From DATBLE01 sp963808815 (GTDB taxonomy: Bacteria > Actinomycetota > Thermoleophilia > Gaiellales > Gaiellaceae): DNA of 64,000 nucleotides. The stretch is taken from NCBI GenBank assembly GCA_963808815.1, contig CAWEGI010000016.1:124001-188000 (forward strand), read 5' to 3'. Below are positions 25,593-33,503 of this stretch, in pieces. The notes beneath the pieces are model-generated. The model was given only the letters and a program-made list of their open reading frames with translations. It had not been told where the DNA came from and did not search any database. A program made the translations under genes and the position numbers. Within the stretch, counting starts at the first letter, position 1. Every line of letters begins with the position of its first letter.

Positions 25593-26405
25593 ATGCCACC
25601 GCTTGGTGCGAAGGAGCGTGCGCAGCTTCCCGATAGAGCGTTTGCATATATCGATTCGCGCGGCCAACGTCGTTTGCCGATTCACGACGCGGCACACATC
25701 CGGAATGCCCTCGCACGGTTCAGCCAGGTGGCGTTCGAGGACGAGGGCGCGCGGGACAGAGCACGGATGCGCTTGCTGAGGGCATCCGTGAAGCATGGTG
25801 TCGTGCCAATCGGCTTCGTCAAGGCACAGCTACAACCGCAGCGAAAACTCCCGAAAGGCGAGGTGACCCTCCTGCTGACCGATATCGAGGGTTCGACCGA
25901 GCTGCTCGGGTACCTCGACGAGGGGTACCCGCCCCTACTCGCGGATATGCGCCGCCTCGTGCGCACGGCGGTGCGACAGGCCGGCGGCCGCGAGGTGGAC
26001 GCGCGCGCAGACGACCTGTTCGCGGTCTTCGAACGCGCCCCGGCGGCACTCGAGGCCGCGCTGGCGATCCAACGGGCGATGCACGACGCCGCCTGGCCCG
26101 GTGGGATCGACGTCCGGCTGCGAATCGGCCTGCATCGCGGGCGTCCGGCCCTTACCGATACCGGCTACGTCGGTCTCGCGGTCCACACCGCCGCGCGCAT
26201 CTGCTTCGCGGCGCACGGCTCCCAGATCGTGACGTCCTCCGCCTTCCGCCGGGCGGTGATCGGCTCACTCGCGGACGGAGTGAGGCTCAGGCCGCTTGGC
26301 GCCTGGCGGTTTCACGGCCTGCCCAAGCCGATTGATCTCTTCCAGGTGGACGCGTCAGGCCCGCTCGCTGACTTCCCGCCACCCCGATCGGCGACCGCTG
26401 CCTAG
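25593..26405 (+). CDS. DUF6582-like domain fused to class III adenylate/guanylate cyclase
   Basis: 270 residues from ATG 25593 (TTG 25575 possible). Residues 5-75 resemble DUF6582: LPDRAFAYIDSRGQRRLPIHDAAHIRNALARFSQ, which I know mainly from phage-linked and actinobacterial proteins. Residues 85-250 are a class III cyclase domain: VTLLLTDIEGSTELL with the first metal Asp, ARADDLFAVF with the second, GLHRGRPALTDTGYVGLAVHTAARICFAAHGSQIVTS. The transition-state Asn is replaced by His (AVHTAARI), as seen in several actinobacterial cyclase-like proteins, so activity is uncertain. No membrane or ATPase domain follows. Confidence 0.78.
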   Translation: MPPLGAKERAQLPDRAFAYIDSRGQRRLPIHDAAHIRNALARFSQVAFEDEGARDRARMRLLRASVKHGVVPIGFVKAQLQPQRKLPKGEVTLLLTDIEGSTELLGYLDEGYPPLLADMRRLVRTAVRQAGGREVDARADDLFAVFERAPAALEAALAIQRAMHDAAWPGGIDVRLRIGLHRGRPALTDTGYVGLAVHTAARICFAAHGSQIVTSSAFRRAVIGSLADGVRLRPLGAWRFHGLPKPIDLFQVDASGPLADFPPPRSATAA

Positions 26406-27148
26406 GAGTCCCGCGCCACCCTGTCGGGTGCGATAAGTCGCGTTCGGGCTCTGCTCGTTGCGGAGAAAGAGCCTGAGCGTCGGTCGCGGTTCGCTGTTCG
26501 GTGGCTGCGCCGGCTCCTCGAGAGGACGAGAGCTTGACGATCGAGGAGGCGGCGGTGGCGGCGTCGTGTCTCGCAGCGCTGAGCGCGCCGTCCCACGAGG
26601 AGGGGTGCGGGATGCTCGCGGCCCTGGCCGAAAGAGCGGCTAGGCAGCTGGCAGCTCGCCGCGTAGTGTCGTGACCGGCCCGGCATCGCGGGAGAAGCGC
26701 TCGTCCACGGCGATGTGTTCGACCCCGCGCCGGGCCTCACCGGCGCTGGGCGGCGACGGCTGAGAATCCCGCCGCGAGACTCATTCTGCGCCAGGCGGGC
26801 GAGGTATTGGCTATCCCGTCATGGGCGCCACTCGCTGTCGTGGACGACTAGCCGCGCCGCGCCGGGAGGGGTTCGCATCAGGCGCGCGGAACGACCAGAC
26901 CGGACTCGTACGCGACGACGGCCTGGGCCTGTCCTCTCCCCGAGATTCACGTCATCGGTGTCGAGTTGAAAGCGGCCGAGAAAGAGAACCAGCGCAGGTA
27001 GCACGCCGGAGTGGGCGAGTGTACTGTCGCCCGAGAACCAGTCGGGGATAAAGACAACTCTGTAGTTCGAGAGAGAACCCTCGCCTGTGCCAGTGTTCCG
27101 CAGCACACCCCGAGCACAGCGGGCAGCGCCGTGGCCAAAGGAGGCGCC
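26406..27148. other. Gene-poor stretch in the decay zone
   Basis: No credible full gene in 740 bases. It contains relic copy A (26534-26738), related to 30455-30639, and near its end the 21-base sequence at 27080-27100 that recurs at 28268-28288. Remaining open frames on both strands lack protein-like composition or start signals. Confidence 0.5.
26534..26674 (+). pseudogene. Coding relic copy A (C-terminal fragment of unknown protein)
   Basis: A 46-codon frame from TTG 26534 ends EAAVAASCLAALSAPSHEE, GMLAALAERAARQ and a basic tail. The same peptide pattern (SCLTALGGRSHEE, GMLAAMAERAPKQ) ends at 30568. DNA similarity continues past both stop codons (to about 26738 and 30639), including GTTCGACCCC and GCCGGGCCT. 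It is likely the 3' end of a once longer gene, duplicated. I do not recognise the parent family. Confidence 0.5.
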
Positions 27149-27529
27149 GTGTCAGGTCCATTCATCTTCATCGCGACCAACCGGCTCAAGCCAGGGAAGC
27201 TCGCCGACGAGAGGAAGCGAGTGCCTGGCCTCGTCGATTTCGTCGAGGCGAACGAACCACGGCTGATCGCGTTCAACGAGTACGTCAACGATGACGGCAC
27301 TGAGGTCGCGGTTGTCCAGATCCACCCCGACACGGAGTCGATGGCATTTCATATGGAGGTCATTGCCGAACGCGCCGCCGCCGCATATGCGGCGACGGTC
27401 GACTCGACTACGAGCATCCAGGTGTTCGGGACGCCGAGCAATGCCGTCCTTAAGATGCTGGAGCGTCAGGCCGGGGCCGGCGTGCCGCTGACGGTCAAGT
27501 CGTTCCACCTCGGCGGTTTCACGCGCTGA
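27149..27529 (+). CDS. Hypothetical protein, possible dimeric alpha/beta-barrel
   Basis: 126 residues from GTG 27149, with AAAGGAGG at 27137-27144 as a strong ribosome site. The sequence FIFIATNRLKPGKLADERKRVPGLVDFVEANEPRLIAF followed by TEVAVVQIHPDTESMAFHME looks like the ABM/ferredoxin-like fold used by small monooxygenase-type or signalling proteins. No catalytic signature. The clean ribosome site shows it as an intact gene inside the decay zone. Confidence 0.68.
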   Translation: MSGPFIFIATNRLKPGKLADERKRVPGLVDFVEANEPRLIAFNEYVNDDGTEVAVVQIHPDTESMAFHMEVIAERAAAAYAATVDSTTSIQVFGTPSNAVLKMLERQAGAGVPLTVKSFHLGGFTR

Positions 27530-27671
27530 GCTGTAGAGCGGGTGAAGCAATCGTTGGGTGCGCGAGCGTTCAGGAATGTCTCTTGGTTGGCACTGGCGGT
27601 CGCCCGCCCCTGTGCGCACTAGGATCGGGCATCGCCGACTTCGGCCTCCAGGGTCAGCCGTCGCTGCGGCT

Positions 27672-28196
27672 CTAGCCGAGATCGGCTGGCAGGAGCGAGA
27701 ACATCACGCTGTCTCGGCGCCCGTTGTCCTTCGTCGCCACCAACCCGCGAAGGACGCCCTCGCGGCTGAAGCCGGCGCGTTCAGCGACACGCTGCGACGC
27801 GGCGTTTTCCGGTGCGGTTGTCAGCTCAAGCCTCTGCACGCCCAACTCGTTGAATGCCCAGAGTGCGATGAGCTGCACCGCGACGGTAGCGGCACCCCGA
27901 CCGCGAGCCTCCGGACGTAGCCAATAACCCACGGCGGCAAGACCCGGATCTCGCTCCGCGATGCGCAGCGAGACCACGCCGAGCGGCTCGGCCTGAGCTG
28001 CATCGGCGATCACGAACTCGGCGTCCGTGGATGACGCCCAGCGGCGTGGCGGCGGCATCCCAACGATGAACTGGGCGATTTCCGGGTCGTTGCACGCCTC
28101 CGTGATCCACGACGCGTCGCCATCGTCCGGCACGCGGAGAACAACGCCATCAGCGGCGAGATGAGGATCGGGAGCGATCACGGGCACGAAGAGCAT
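27672..28196 (-). CDS. GNAT acetyltransferase (RimJ/RimL-like)
   Basis: 174 residues: DGVVLRVPDDGDASWITEACNDPEIAQF, then PLGVVSLRIAERDPGLAAVGYWLRPEARGRGAAT (acetyl-CoA loop), and RLELTTAPENAASQRVAERAGFSREGVLRG, all in family order. Probably N-acetylates a protein N-terminus or small molecule; target unknown. Start ATG 28196. Its 5' side faces the 21-base repeat at 28268. Confidence 0.85.
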   Translation of the reverse strand: MLFVPVIAPDPHLAADGVVLRVPDDGDASWITEACNDPEIAQFIVGMPPPRRWASSTDAEFVIADAAQAEPLGVVSLRIAERDPGLAAVGYWLRPEARGRGAATVAVQLIALWAFNELGVQRLELTTAPENAASQRVAERAGFSREGVLRGLVATKDNGRRDSVMFSLLPADLG

Positions 28197-28267
28197 AGGG
28201 ACAGCTCACGCACCGGTCTATCTACGCGCTGGGGAGATTTCGGCACGCTCGCGCAGGCGACAGTCCT

Positions 28268-28288
28268 CTCGCCTGGGCCAGTGTTCCG
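28268..28288. repeat. Short repeat, second copy (first at 27080-27100)
   Basis: CTCGCCTGGGCCAGTGTTCCG differs at one position from 27080-27100. Both copies are in the same orientation, 1.19 kb apart, flanking the ABM-like and GNAT genes. The following bases (A/CCCC.GAGC) also partly agree. Could be a recombination scar or a shared regulatory site. Confidence 0.5.
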
Positions 28289-28316
28289 GAATGACCCCTG
28301 AGCGTCGCGAGATCGC

Positions 28317-28802
28317 CTACGACGTTGGCTCGACGACCTTGGTGACGACCCAGCGGTGCTTTCCGATCTTGCGGTCGCGGACGAATCCCAGCTTCTCGTA
28401 GGTCGACAGGGCGCCGTTGAAGAGGAAGCCGGCAGGAACCAAACCCACAGCTTCGGGATAGCCCTCTACCTTGCCGCCGCCGAGAAGTGCGATCAGATCG
28501 AGCGCCCCCGCGAGCGCCGCCGTGGCGACGCCCTGGCGCCGGTGCCCTTTGCCGACGAAGTTGCAGGCGATCCGCCAGTCCGGCAAGGTCGCGAGGCTCT
28601 TCTCATAGGCAGCCCGGTTCTTGATCTTCGGCACCTCGTCCGGCGCGCCGAACTGGCACCAACCCACACAGTCGTCGCCATCGAACACAAGGGCCGCATG
28701 CGCCCTGCCTGCCCGCACCCGTGCGAGCTTGCGTTCCCGGTTCAACGCCGGCTCGCGGCTGTCATCCGGATGAAAGCCCATGCACAGCGGGACCTGACGC
28801 AC
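28317..28802 (-). pseudogene. GNAT acetyltransferase truncated at its 5' end
   Basis: 161 codons from GTG 28802. The family core is intact: AGRAHAALVFDGDDCVGWCQFG, KIKNRAAYEKSLATLPDWRIACNFV, GHRRQGVATAAL (acetyl-CoA loop), and HRWVVTKVV at the end. Full-length relatives have about 40 more residues before CMGFHP. Here the sequence upstream of 28802 is instead part of a beta-propeller gene on the other strand. The N-terminus was therefore probably lost at a recombination junction near 28770-28800. It may still be translated from GTG 28802. Confidence 0.65.
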
Positions 28803-29249
28803 AACCCGGCATCCGACAGCGCCTTTGCCTGGTCGCCCGACGGGCGAAGGATCTCCTTCGTGAGCAAGCGCGACGGCAACTGGGAGGTCTACGTCATGAA
28901 CGCCGACGGGAGCGGGCAGCGCAGACTGACGCGCAACGCGACGGCCACCGGCCCTGCCTGGTCGCCCGACGGGCGGAAGATCGCCTTCGTCAGCCGCCGC
29001 GACGGCAACCGGGAGGTCTACGTCATGAACGCCGACGGCAGCGGACAGCGGAATCTGACGCGCAATGCAGCGTTCGACAACAGTCCTGCCTGGTCACCCG
29101 ACGGGCAGAAGATCGCCTTCGTGCGTGGTCAATGCCGCTACGCCGTGGTCTACGTCATGAACGCCGACGGAAGCGGACAGCGGAGGCTGACGGAACCGGC
29201 CCGCGACGATCCCTGTTCGCGCGAGCGGAATGAGGGAGGCCTGAAATAA
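28770..29249 (+). pseudogene. TolB/PD40-type beta-propeller fragment
   Basis: 159 codons from ATG 28770 holding three tandem blades of about 43 residues. Each reads close to AWSPDGRKIAFVSRRDGN, then VYVMNADGSGQRRLT (starting near 28830, 28955 and 29090). Such WD40-like blades occur in secreted TolB-like proteins with six or more blades and a signal peptide. Here the signal peptide and leading blades are missing, and the last blade runs into an unrelated tail. The 5' break coincides with the truncated GNAT gene. The blades are also nearly repeated at DNA level. Confidence 0.7.
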
Positions 29250-29274
29250 CCTGAAACGAACTGGGTCGAATGAT

Positions 29275-29452
29275 CGACGACACCTCGGAGACGAGGTGCT
29301 TCAGCGGCAGGCGTGGAAGGTCGAGACAGCTGGGGTGGGAGAAATCCTATGACGCCGAGTACGTGGCGCTGACGAAGCTACACGCCGGGCCTCCGCTCCT
29401 AGTTGATGTCGCAAAGCGCGTTTCGCTACCCGCGGCGGGAGGAAAGCTCTGA
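29275..29452 (+). pseudogene. PIN-domain (VapC-like) toxin C-terminal remnant
   Basis: Two frames together read like the end of a VapC ribonuclease: RHLGDEVLQRQAWKV (29276-29315), then after a one-base shift RQLGWEKSYDAEYVALTKLHAG (about 29325-29390). The stretch TYDAEYVAL..L is the PIN-domain segment containing a catalytic Asp. The next expected motif (VTLD) is degraded to PPLLVDV. No antitoxin gene is nearby. This is a dead toxin fragment. Confidence 0.6.
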
Positions 29453-30659
29453 TGCGGCGGGTGCTCCGGAAGAGAGAGAGGGGAGTGGCTGGTTTCGGCT
29501 CCTGCGGCCACCAGCCCGGCACCCTGGGGCGCCCGCCTCAAGCCGAACGACAGCAAGAGCGGGCGGGCACGCCCGTCGATCAAACCGCCCGGCAGGGAGA
29601 GGCAAATGCCAGGCGGCAGGAAGCGCCTGCCCAGGTCTCCCTTCTCGCCACTGGCACAGGTTCCCATTCATCGTCTCGCGCATTGCGATCGTCCAGCCGG
29701 CGAGAGTTCGACCCCCGCGCCGGGAGCTATGCCTTCACGCCGCGCCGCGTTAGCGACGCCCGGGAACCGAAAAGCCCGCTGTTTGCGAAAGGCGGCGGTG
29801 CTCGCCCTCCAGACGCGGAGTGCTCGCTCCGAAATGCAGTGATAGGGTCAACTCGCCGCGCCTCAGCGAGTGAGGCGACGAGCGTTTTGGCGGGGCCATA
29901 GCAATTGGTGCCGCGATTCTTCCACCCTCAGCAAAGCGGGCTGGAGCACGGCTCTGGCCGATCTGAAGCGCTGGGAGAGTGTGGAAGCTGGAACTAAGTG
30001 TCATACCGTCAGGGGGCGTCCTAGGCGTCGCACGCACAATCGCGTGTGTCCTGCGCGCGGAGTGCCGTCTCAATCGTGTCGGCGAACCTTGGTCAGCTGC
30101 CTCGGGAGAGAGTGGAGAGAGGGCCAGGCAGCGGATCGGGCAGGGGTATCTTGGATACCCCAACTGCGAAGGGCTTCCGCGCTGGAGAGGTGCGCCGGAG
30201 CCCTTCGTCCTTCTTCTCGCTTACTCGGTTTCTCCTGAGCGGACACCCCCTGTAGCGCACGAGGCCCCTTCCCGGGGGCGCGGCTGGCGCCCCCGGAAGG
30301 GTTCGTCGCGGCAGTGCGGACGCTGGGAGAGAGAGGAGCGCCGCGTCGCGATGCCGCCCAGACTAACTGGGCTCGAGGGACCCGAAACCGGGACCGGTTC
30401 GCGAAACGACCGCAAAGTGCGGCAGGTTCCGCATCGATATCACCGGGTTTCGCCGGCGTCTCGTGTCTCACAGCGCTCGGCGGGCGGTCGCACGAAGAGG
30501 TGTACGGGATGCTCGCGGCCATGGCCGAAAGAGCGCCTAAGCAGGGCCGGGCTGGCCGCGTAGCGTGATGGATCGGCCCGGCGATCGCCGGGGAAGCGCT
30601 CGATCCGGCCGGCGCAGTGTTCGACCCCCGGCCGGGCCTGGTTCGAATGGCAGCGGGAT
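29453..30659. other. Gene-poor decay-zone stretch with hairpins and relics
   Basis: No supported gene in 1.2 kb. A short piece at 29685-29727 matches part of the duplicated relic (GCCGGCG, GTTCGACCCCC). A perfect 8-bp hairpin GGGGTATC-TTG-GATACCCC lies at 30143-30161. A 15-bp hairpin with one bulge lies at 30266-30301 (CCCTTCCCGGGGGCGC / GCGCCCCCGGAAGGG). Relic copy B ends the stretch. Confidence 0.5.
30455..30568 (+). pseudogene. Coding relic copy B
   Basis: Frame VSCLTALGGRSHEEVYGMLA followed by MAERAPKQ ends at TGA 30568. It matches relic A at both protein and DNA level (identical GGGATGCTCGCGGCC and TGGCCGAAAGAGCG). DNA similarity continues to 30639. Upstream of 30455 no start or longer conserved frame is seen, so this is a fragment. 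Confidence 0.5.
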
Positions 30660-30917
30660 TCAGCCGCCGATTGTTGCGAGTTGGTCGTGCCAGGTGCGTG
30701 CACACTCATTCGAGCAGAAGGGATCGCCGTCCTTGACCGCGATCTCGGGGCGGTCGCTGCGACAGTTCGTGCAGCGTCCGTCCCCCCGCCGGGGAGGATC
30801 AGCTAGTAGCGAAGGCTGCTCGCCCAACCTCAATCGAGCTCTCTCCGCCAGTTTCCCGTAGTGCTCGATCGCTGTTTCCGGTGGAGGCTTCCACCAACTG
30901 CGATCTCTTGGGTTCAT
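30660..30917 (-). CDS. Small zinc-finger protein
   Basis: 85 residues from ATG 30917, overlapping the upstream gene's stop as ATGA. The N-terminus PRDRSWWKPPPETAIEHYGKLAERARLRLG is helical. The C-terminus has CTNC, then FCSNECARTWHDQ, a Cys4 FCS/MYM-type treble-clef finger. Such fingers bind zinc and often contact proteins or RNA. I recognise no named family. Paired with the next gene as a two-gene operon. Confidence 0.7.
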   Translation of the reverse strand: MNPRDRSWWKPPPETAIEHYGKLAERARLRLGEQPSLLADPPRRGDGRCTNCRSDRPEIAVKDGDPFCSNECARTWHDQLATIGG

Positions 30918-31183
30918 GCCGAACCTCCGTTTCCCCTCGATGGGGGCAAGGGACTTGCCGGTGCTGTGGTCGTCACCCAGCTCGTGATCGATTCGGCTCC
31001 GCCTACGAGATGCTGCTGAATGGTGTCGAGCACTTCGAGCGTCTCCTTCTGACTGCTGACTGAGACCGAGACGAAGCACTTCCCCTCATCGCCGCTGACG
31101 AACTCGGGTTCGAACGGTGACAGAGCGCCGCACAAAGCACGCCCTGATTCAGGCGTCGCCGCCTCTAGCGTGATCATCCGCAT
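30914..31183 (-). CDS. Hypothetical protein, first gene of a two-gene operon
   Basis: 89 residues from ATG 31183, preceded by GAGGAAGG. Sequence MRMITLEAATPESGRALCGAL, FVSGDEGKCFVSVSV, SQKETLEVLDTIQQHLVGG suggests an alternating beta-alpha-beta fold about the size of a ferredoxin-like or ACT-type domain. The last 20 residues are Pro/Ser/Thr-rich. No family assigned. The ATGA overlap with the zinc-finger gene implies the two act together. Confidence 0.68.
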   Translation of the reverse strand: MRMITLEAATPESGRALCGALSPFEPEFVSGDEGKCFVSVSVSSQKETLEVLDTIQQHLVGGAESITSWVTTTAPASPLPPSRGNGGSA

Positions 31184-31271
31184 GCTGCCACTTCCTTCCT
31201 CGCTCACCATCGGAGGTTTGCTCGGCGAGTAAGGAAGCGCGTCTCGCTGCAGACACAGGGTAGCCCACCTC

Positions 31272-31493
31272 GGTGGTGGCCGAACCCGAAATTACGGAGT
31301 CCCGGCGCGGCGCCGTTGGCAGGGCTGGGACGAGCTCCCGGTCGAGCGGCCGGTCGTCGAGCGCTGCGCGGACTGCGACTTCGTCGCGTCCGGGCTCGTC
31401 GACGAGGCACGGCAAGTGTTGGCGCGACCGGCCGAAGCAGACGACGGTGCGGCGCCGGTCGGGGTTTCGCCTGCGCTGAGGTCGCAGGAGTAG
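31272..31493 (+). pseudogene. Zinc-ribbon coding fragment without a start
   Basis: The frame ending at TAG 31491-31493 reads WQGWDELPVERPVVERCADC and then DFVASGLVDEARQVL. One CxxC pair is visible. There is no ATG/GTG/TTG upstream in frame after the previous stop, so it appears to be a leftover 3' piece of a gene. Protein-like composition is the only support. Confidence 0.4.
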
Positions 31494-31545
31494 AAGATCG
31501 GGGTAAAGGAGCGAGCGCGTAACGGGCTTAGCTACGCGCTCCTTC

Positions 31546-32460
31546 TCAGAGCCAGTTCTTGCGGCGGAAGTAGACGATCTGCGCGAGCGAGGTGACCGCG
31601 ATCAGTCCCAGCGACCAGTAATAGCCCCAGCCCCAGTGCAGCTCCGGGATGTTGCGGAAGTTCTGCCCGTAGAGGCCGACGATCAGCGTCGGGAGGAGCA
31701 GGATCGACGCGATCGCGGTCAGCTTCTTCATCACGTCGTTCTGCTCGTTCGCGATCTTGGCCTGGTGGTAGTCGCGGACGCCGGCGAGGAGGTCGCGCGC
31801 GAGCTCGACGTTGTCCGCCGCGCGCAGCAGCTTGTCGTAAGCGTTGCCGAAATTGAGCTCGACTTCGTGCGTGAAGACCTCGTCGCCCGCGAACTCGACC
31901 CGGTTGTCGATCACCTCACGGACGGCGTCACGGGTCGGTCCGAGCGTGCGCCGGATGTGGAGCATGTCGTGGCGGAGACCGGACAGCCTGGCGCGGATCT
32001 TCTCCGACGGCCAGACCTCGACATTGTCCTCGAGGGTGTCGATCTGGTCGTTGAGCCCGTCGATGAGGTCGAGGAAGTGCTCGGCGACGTCGTCGATCAG
32101 GTGGTAGGCGATCATCGCCACGTTGTCCTCGTCGCGACACGAGGCCTGCGCCTGCGCGGGATCCCACGGAGGCCGGCTCCCTTCCGGCGCCTTCCGGACC
32201 GTGACGATCACGTCGCGGGTGACGACCAGGTCGACCTCTTGGTAGAACACCTCCTCTTGGGCGGGGGCGAGCACCGGGACGAGCAGCACGCCGAAGACGT
32301 AATCGCCGTGTGGCTCGAGCTTGGGCCGCGGCTCGTCGTCGTGCTCGGCCGGAGCGAGCAACTGCTCCAGCGCCCGCTCGTGCACCGGGGCGGGGAGCTT
32401 CGCCTTCAGCTCGTCGGGGCTCGGGTCGAGCAGGTCGATCCAGCGAGCACCCCGGGCCAT
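31546..32460 (-). CDS. corA: CorA-family divalent cation channel with GQN in place of GMN
   Basis: 304 residues. The N-terminal cytoplasmic funnel domain is followed by the long stalk helix (VRDYHQAKIANEQNDVMKKLTAIASILLLPTLIVGL split over TM1) and two C-terminal membrane helices, ending RRKNWL. The selectivity loop after TM1 normally reads YGMNF; here it is YGQNF. The loop is otherwise typical (NIPELHWGWGYYW). CorA imports Mg2+ or Co2+; the Met-to-Gln change could alter ion choice. Start ATG 32460. It is convergent with nothing and precedes trxB on the same strand. Confidence 0.88.
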   Translation of the reverse strand: MARGARWIDLLDPSPDELKAKLPAPVHERALEQLLAPAEHDDEPRPKLEPHGDYVFGVLLVPVLAPAQEEVFYQEVDLVVTRDVIVTVRKAPEGSRPPWDPAQAQASCRDEDNVAMIAYHLIDDVAEHFLDLIDGLNDQIDTLEDNVEVWPSEKIRARLSGLRHDMLHIRRTLGPTRDAVREVIDNRVEFAGDEVFTHEVELNFGNAYDKLLRAADNVELARDLLAGVRDYHQAKIANEQNDVMKKLTAIASILLLPTLIVGLYGQNFRNIPELHWGWGYYWSLGLIAVTSLAQIVYFRRKNWL

Positions 32461-32494
32461 CAGCGGGCAACGCTACCGCGGCGCTCGGCTGGAA

Positions 32495-33463
32495 CTAGGT
32501 GCGCGGGGCAGCGAGCGCCGTCTGCTCGTGGCCCTCATGAGCGGCCAGGAAACGCTCGGCGTCCAGCGCCGCCATACAGCCCGAGCCGGCGGCCGTGACC
32601 GCCTGGCGATACGTGTGGTCCTGGACGTCGCCGGCCGCGAACACGCCGGCGACGTTGGTCTCGGTCGTGCCGGGTCTGGTCACGAGGTAGCCGGCGTCGT
32701 CGTGGTCGAGCTGATCGAGGAACAGCGCCGTGGTCGGGTCGTGGCCGATCGCGACGAACATGCCGCTCGCGGCCAGCTCGCGCGTCTCCTCGCTGTCCGT
32801 GTTGCGGATCAGGACGGCGCGCATCTTCCCGTCGTCGCCCGCGAGCACCTCCTCGACGACATAGGGCGTGAGGAACTCGACCTTCTCGTTCGCGCGAGCA
32901 CGGTCGATCATGATCGGCGACGCCCGGAACTCGTCGCGGCGGTGGACGAGCGTGACCTTCGAGGCGAACTTGGTCAGGAAGATCGCCTCCTCCATCGCCG
33001 AGTCGCCGCCGCCGACCACGAGCACGTCCTGGTCACGGTAGAAGGCTCCGTCGCACGTCGCGCAGTAGGTGACTCCCCGGCCCTGGAGTGAGCGCTCGGA
33101 CTCGAGCCCGAGCTGACGCGCGGTCGCGCCGGTCGCGACGATCACTGCCTCGGCGCGGTACTCGTCCTCGCCGACCCACACGCGGAACGGGCGCTCGGAG
33201 AAGTCGACACGGGTGACGTCGTCAGTGAGGAACTCGGCCCCGAAGCGCTCGGCCTGGTAGCGGAACTCCTGCATCATCTCGGGCCCCAGCACGCCGTCGG
33301 GGTAGCCGGGGTAGTTCTCCACATCGCTGGTGATCATCAGCTGGCCGCCCCACCGGAATCCCTCGATCACCAGCGGGCGCAGGTTGGCGCGCGCGCTGTA
33401 CAACGCTGCCGTGTAACCGGCCGGCCCCCCGCCGATCACGATCACCTCACGAATCTCGTCCAT
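32495..33463 (-). CDS. trxB: Thioredoxin reductase
   Basis: 322 residues. FAD-binding VIVIGGGPAGYTAALYSARA, NADPH-binding VLVVGGGDSAMEEAIFL, redox-active CATCDG (about residue 135), and the C-terminal FAAGDVQDHTYRQAVTAAGSG. Reduces thioredoxin with NADPH. No thioredoxin gene is adjacent. Start ATG 33463, 40 bases downstream of rmuC on the same strand. Confidence 0.95.
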   Translation of the reverse strand: MDEIREVIVIGGGPAGYTAALYSARANLRPLVIEGFRWGGQLMITSDVENYPGYPDGVLGPEMMQEFRYQAERFGAEFLTDDVTRVDFSERPFRVWVGEDEYRAEAVIVATGATARQLGLESERSLQGRGVTYCATCDGAFYRDQDVLVVGGGDSAMEEAIFLTKFASKVTLVHRRDEFRASPIMIDRARANEKVEFLTPYVVEEVLAGDDGKMRAVLIRNTDSEETRELAASGMFVAIGHDPTTALFLDQLDHDDAGYLVTRPGTTETNVAGVFAAGDVQDHTYRQAVTAAGSGCMAALDAERFLAAHEGHEQTALAAPRT

Positions 33464-33503
33464 ACCTAGGTAAACGTAGCGCGCCGGTCGGTGATTCCGT
33501 TCG

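Noticed and set aside
26819..27106. 95-codon minus-strand frame upstream of the ABM-like gene
   Set aside because: Contains a few hydrophobic stretches but no start signal or recognisable domain; overlaps the ABM promoter side.
29452..29901. 149-codon plus-strand frame in the decay zone
   Set aside because: Gln/Arg/Ser/Gly composition with no fold-like pattern; probably a chance frame in GC-rich DNA.
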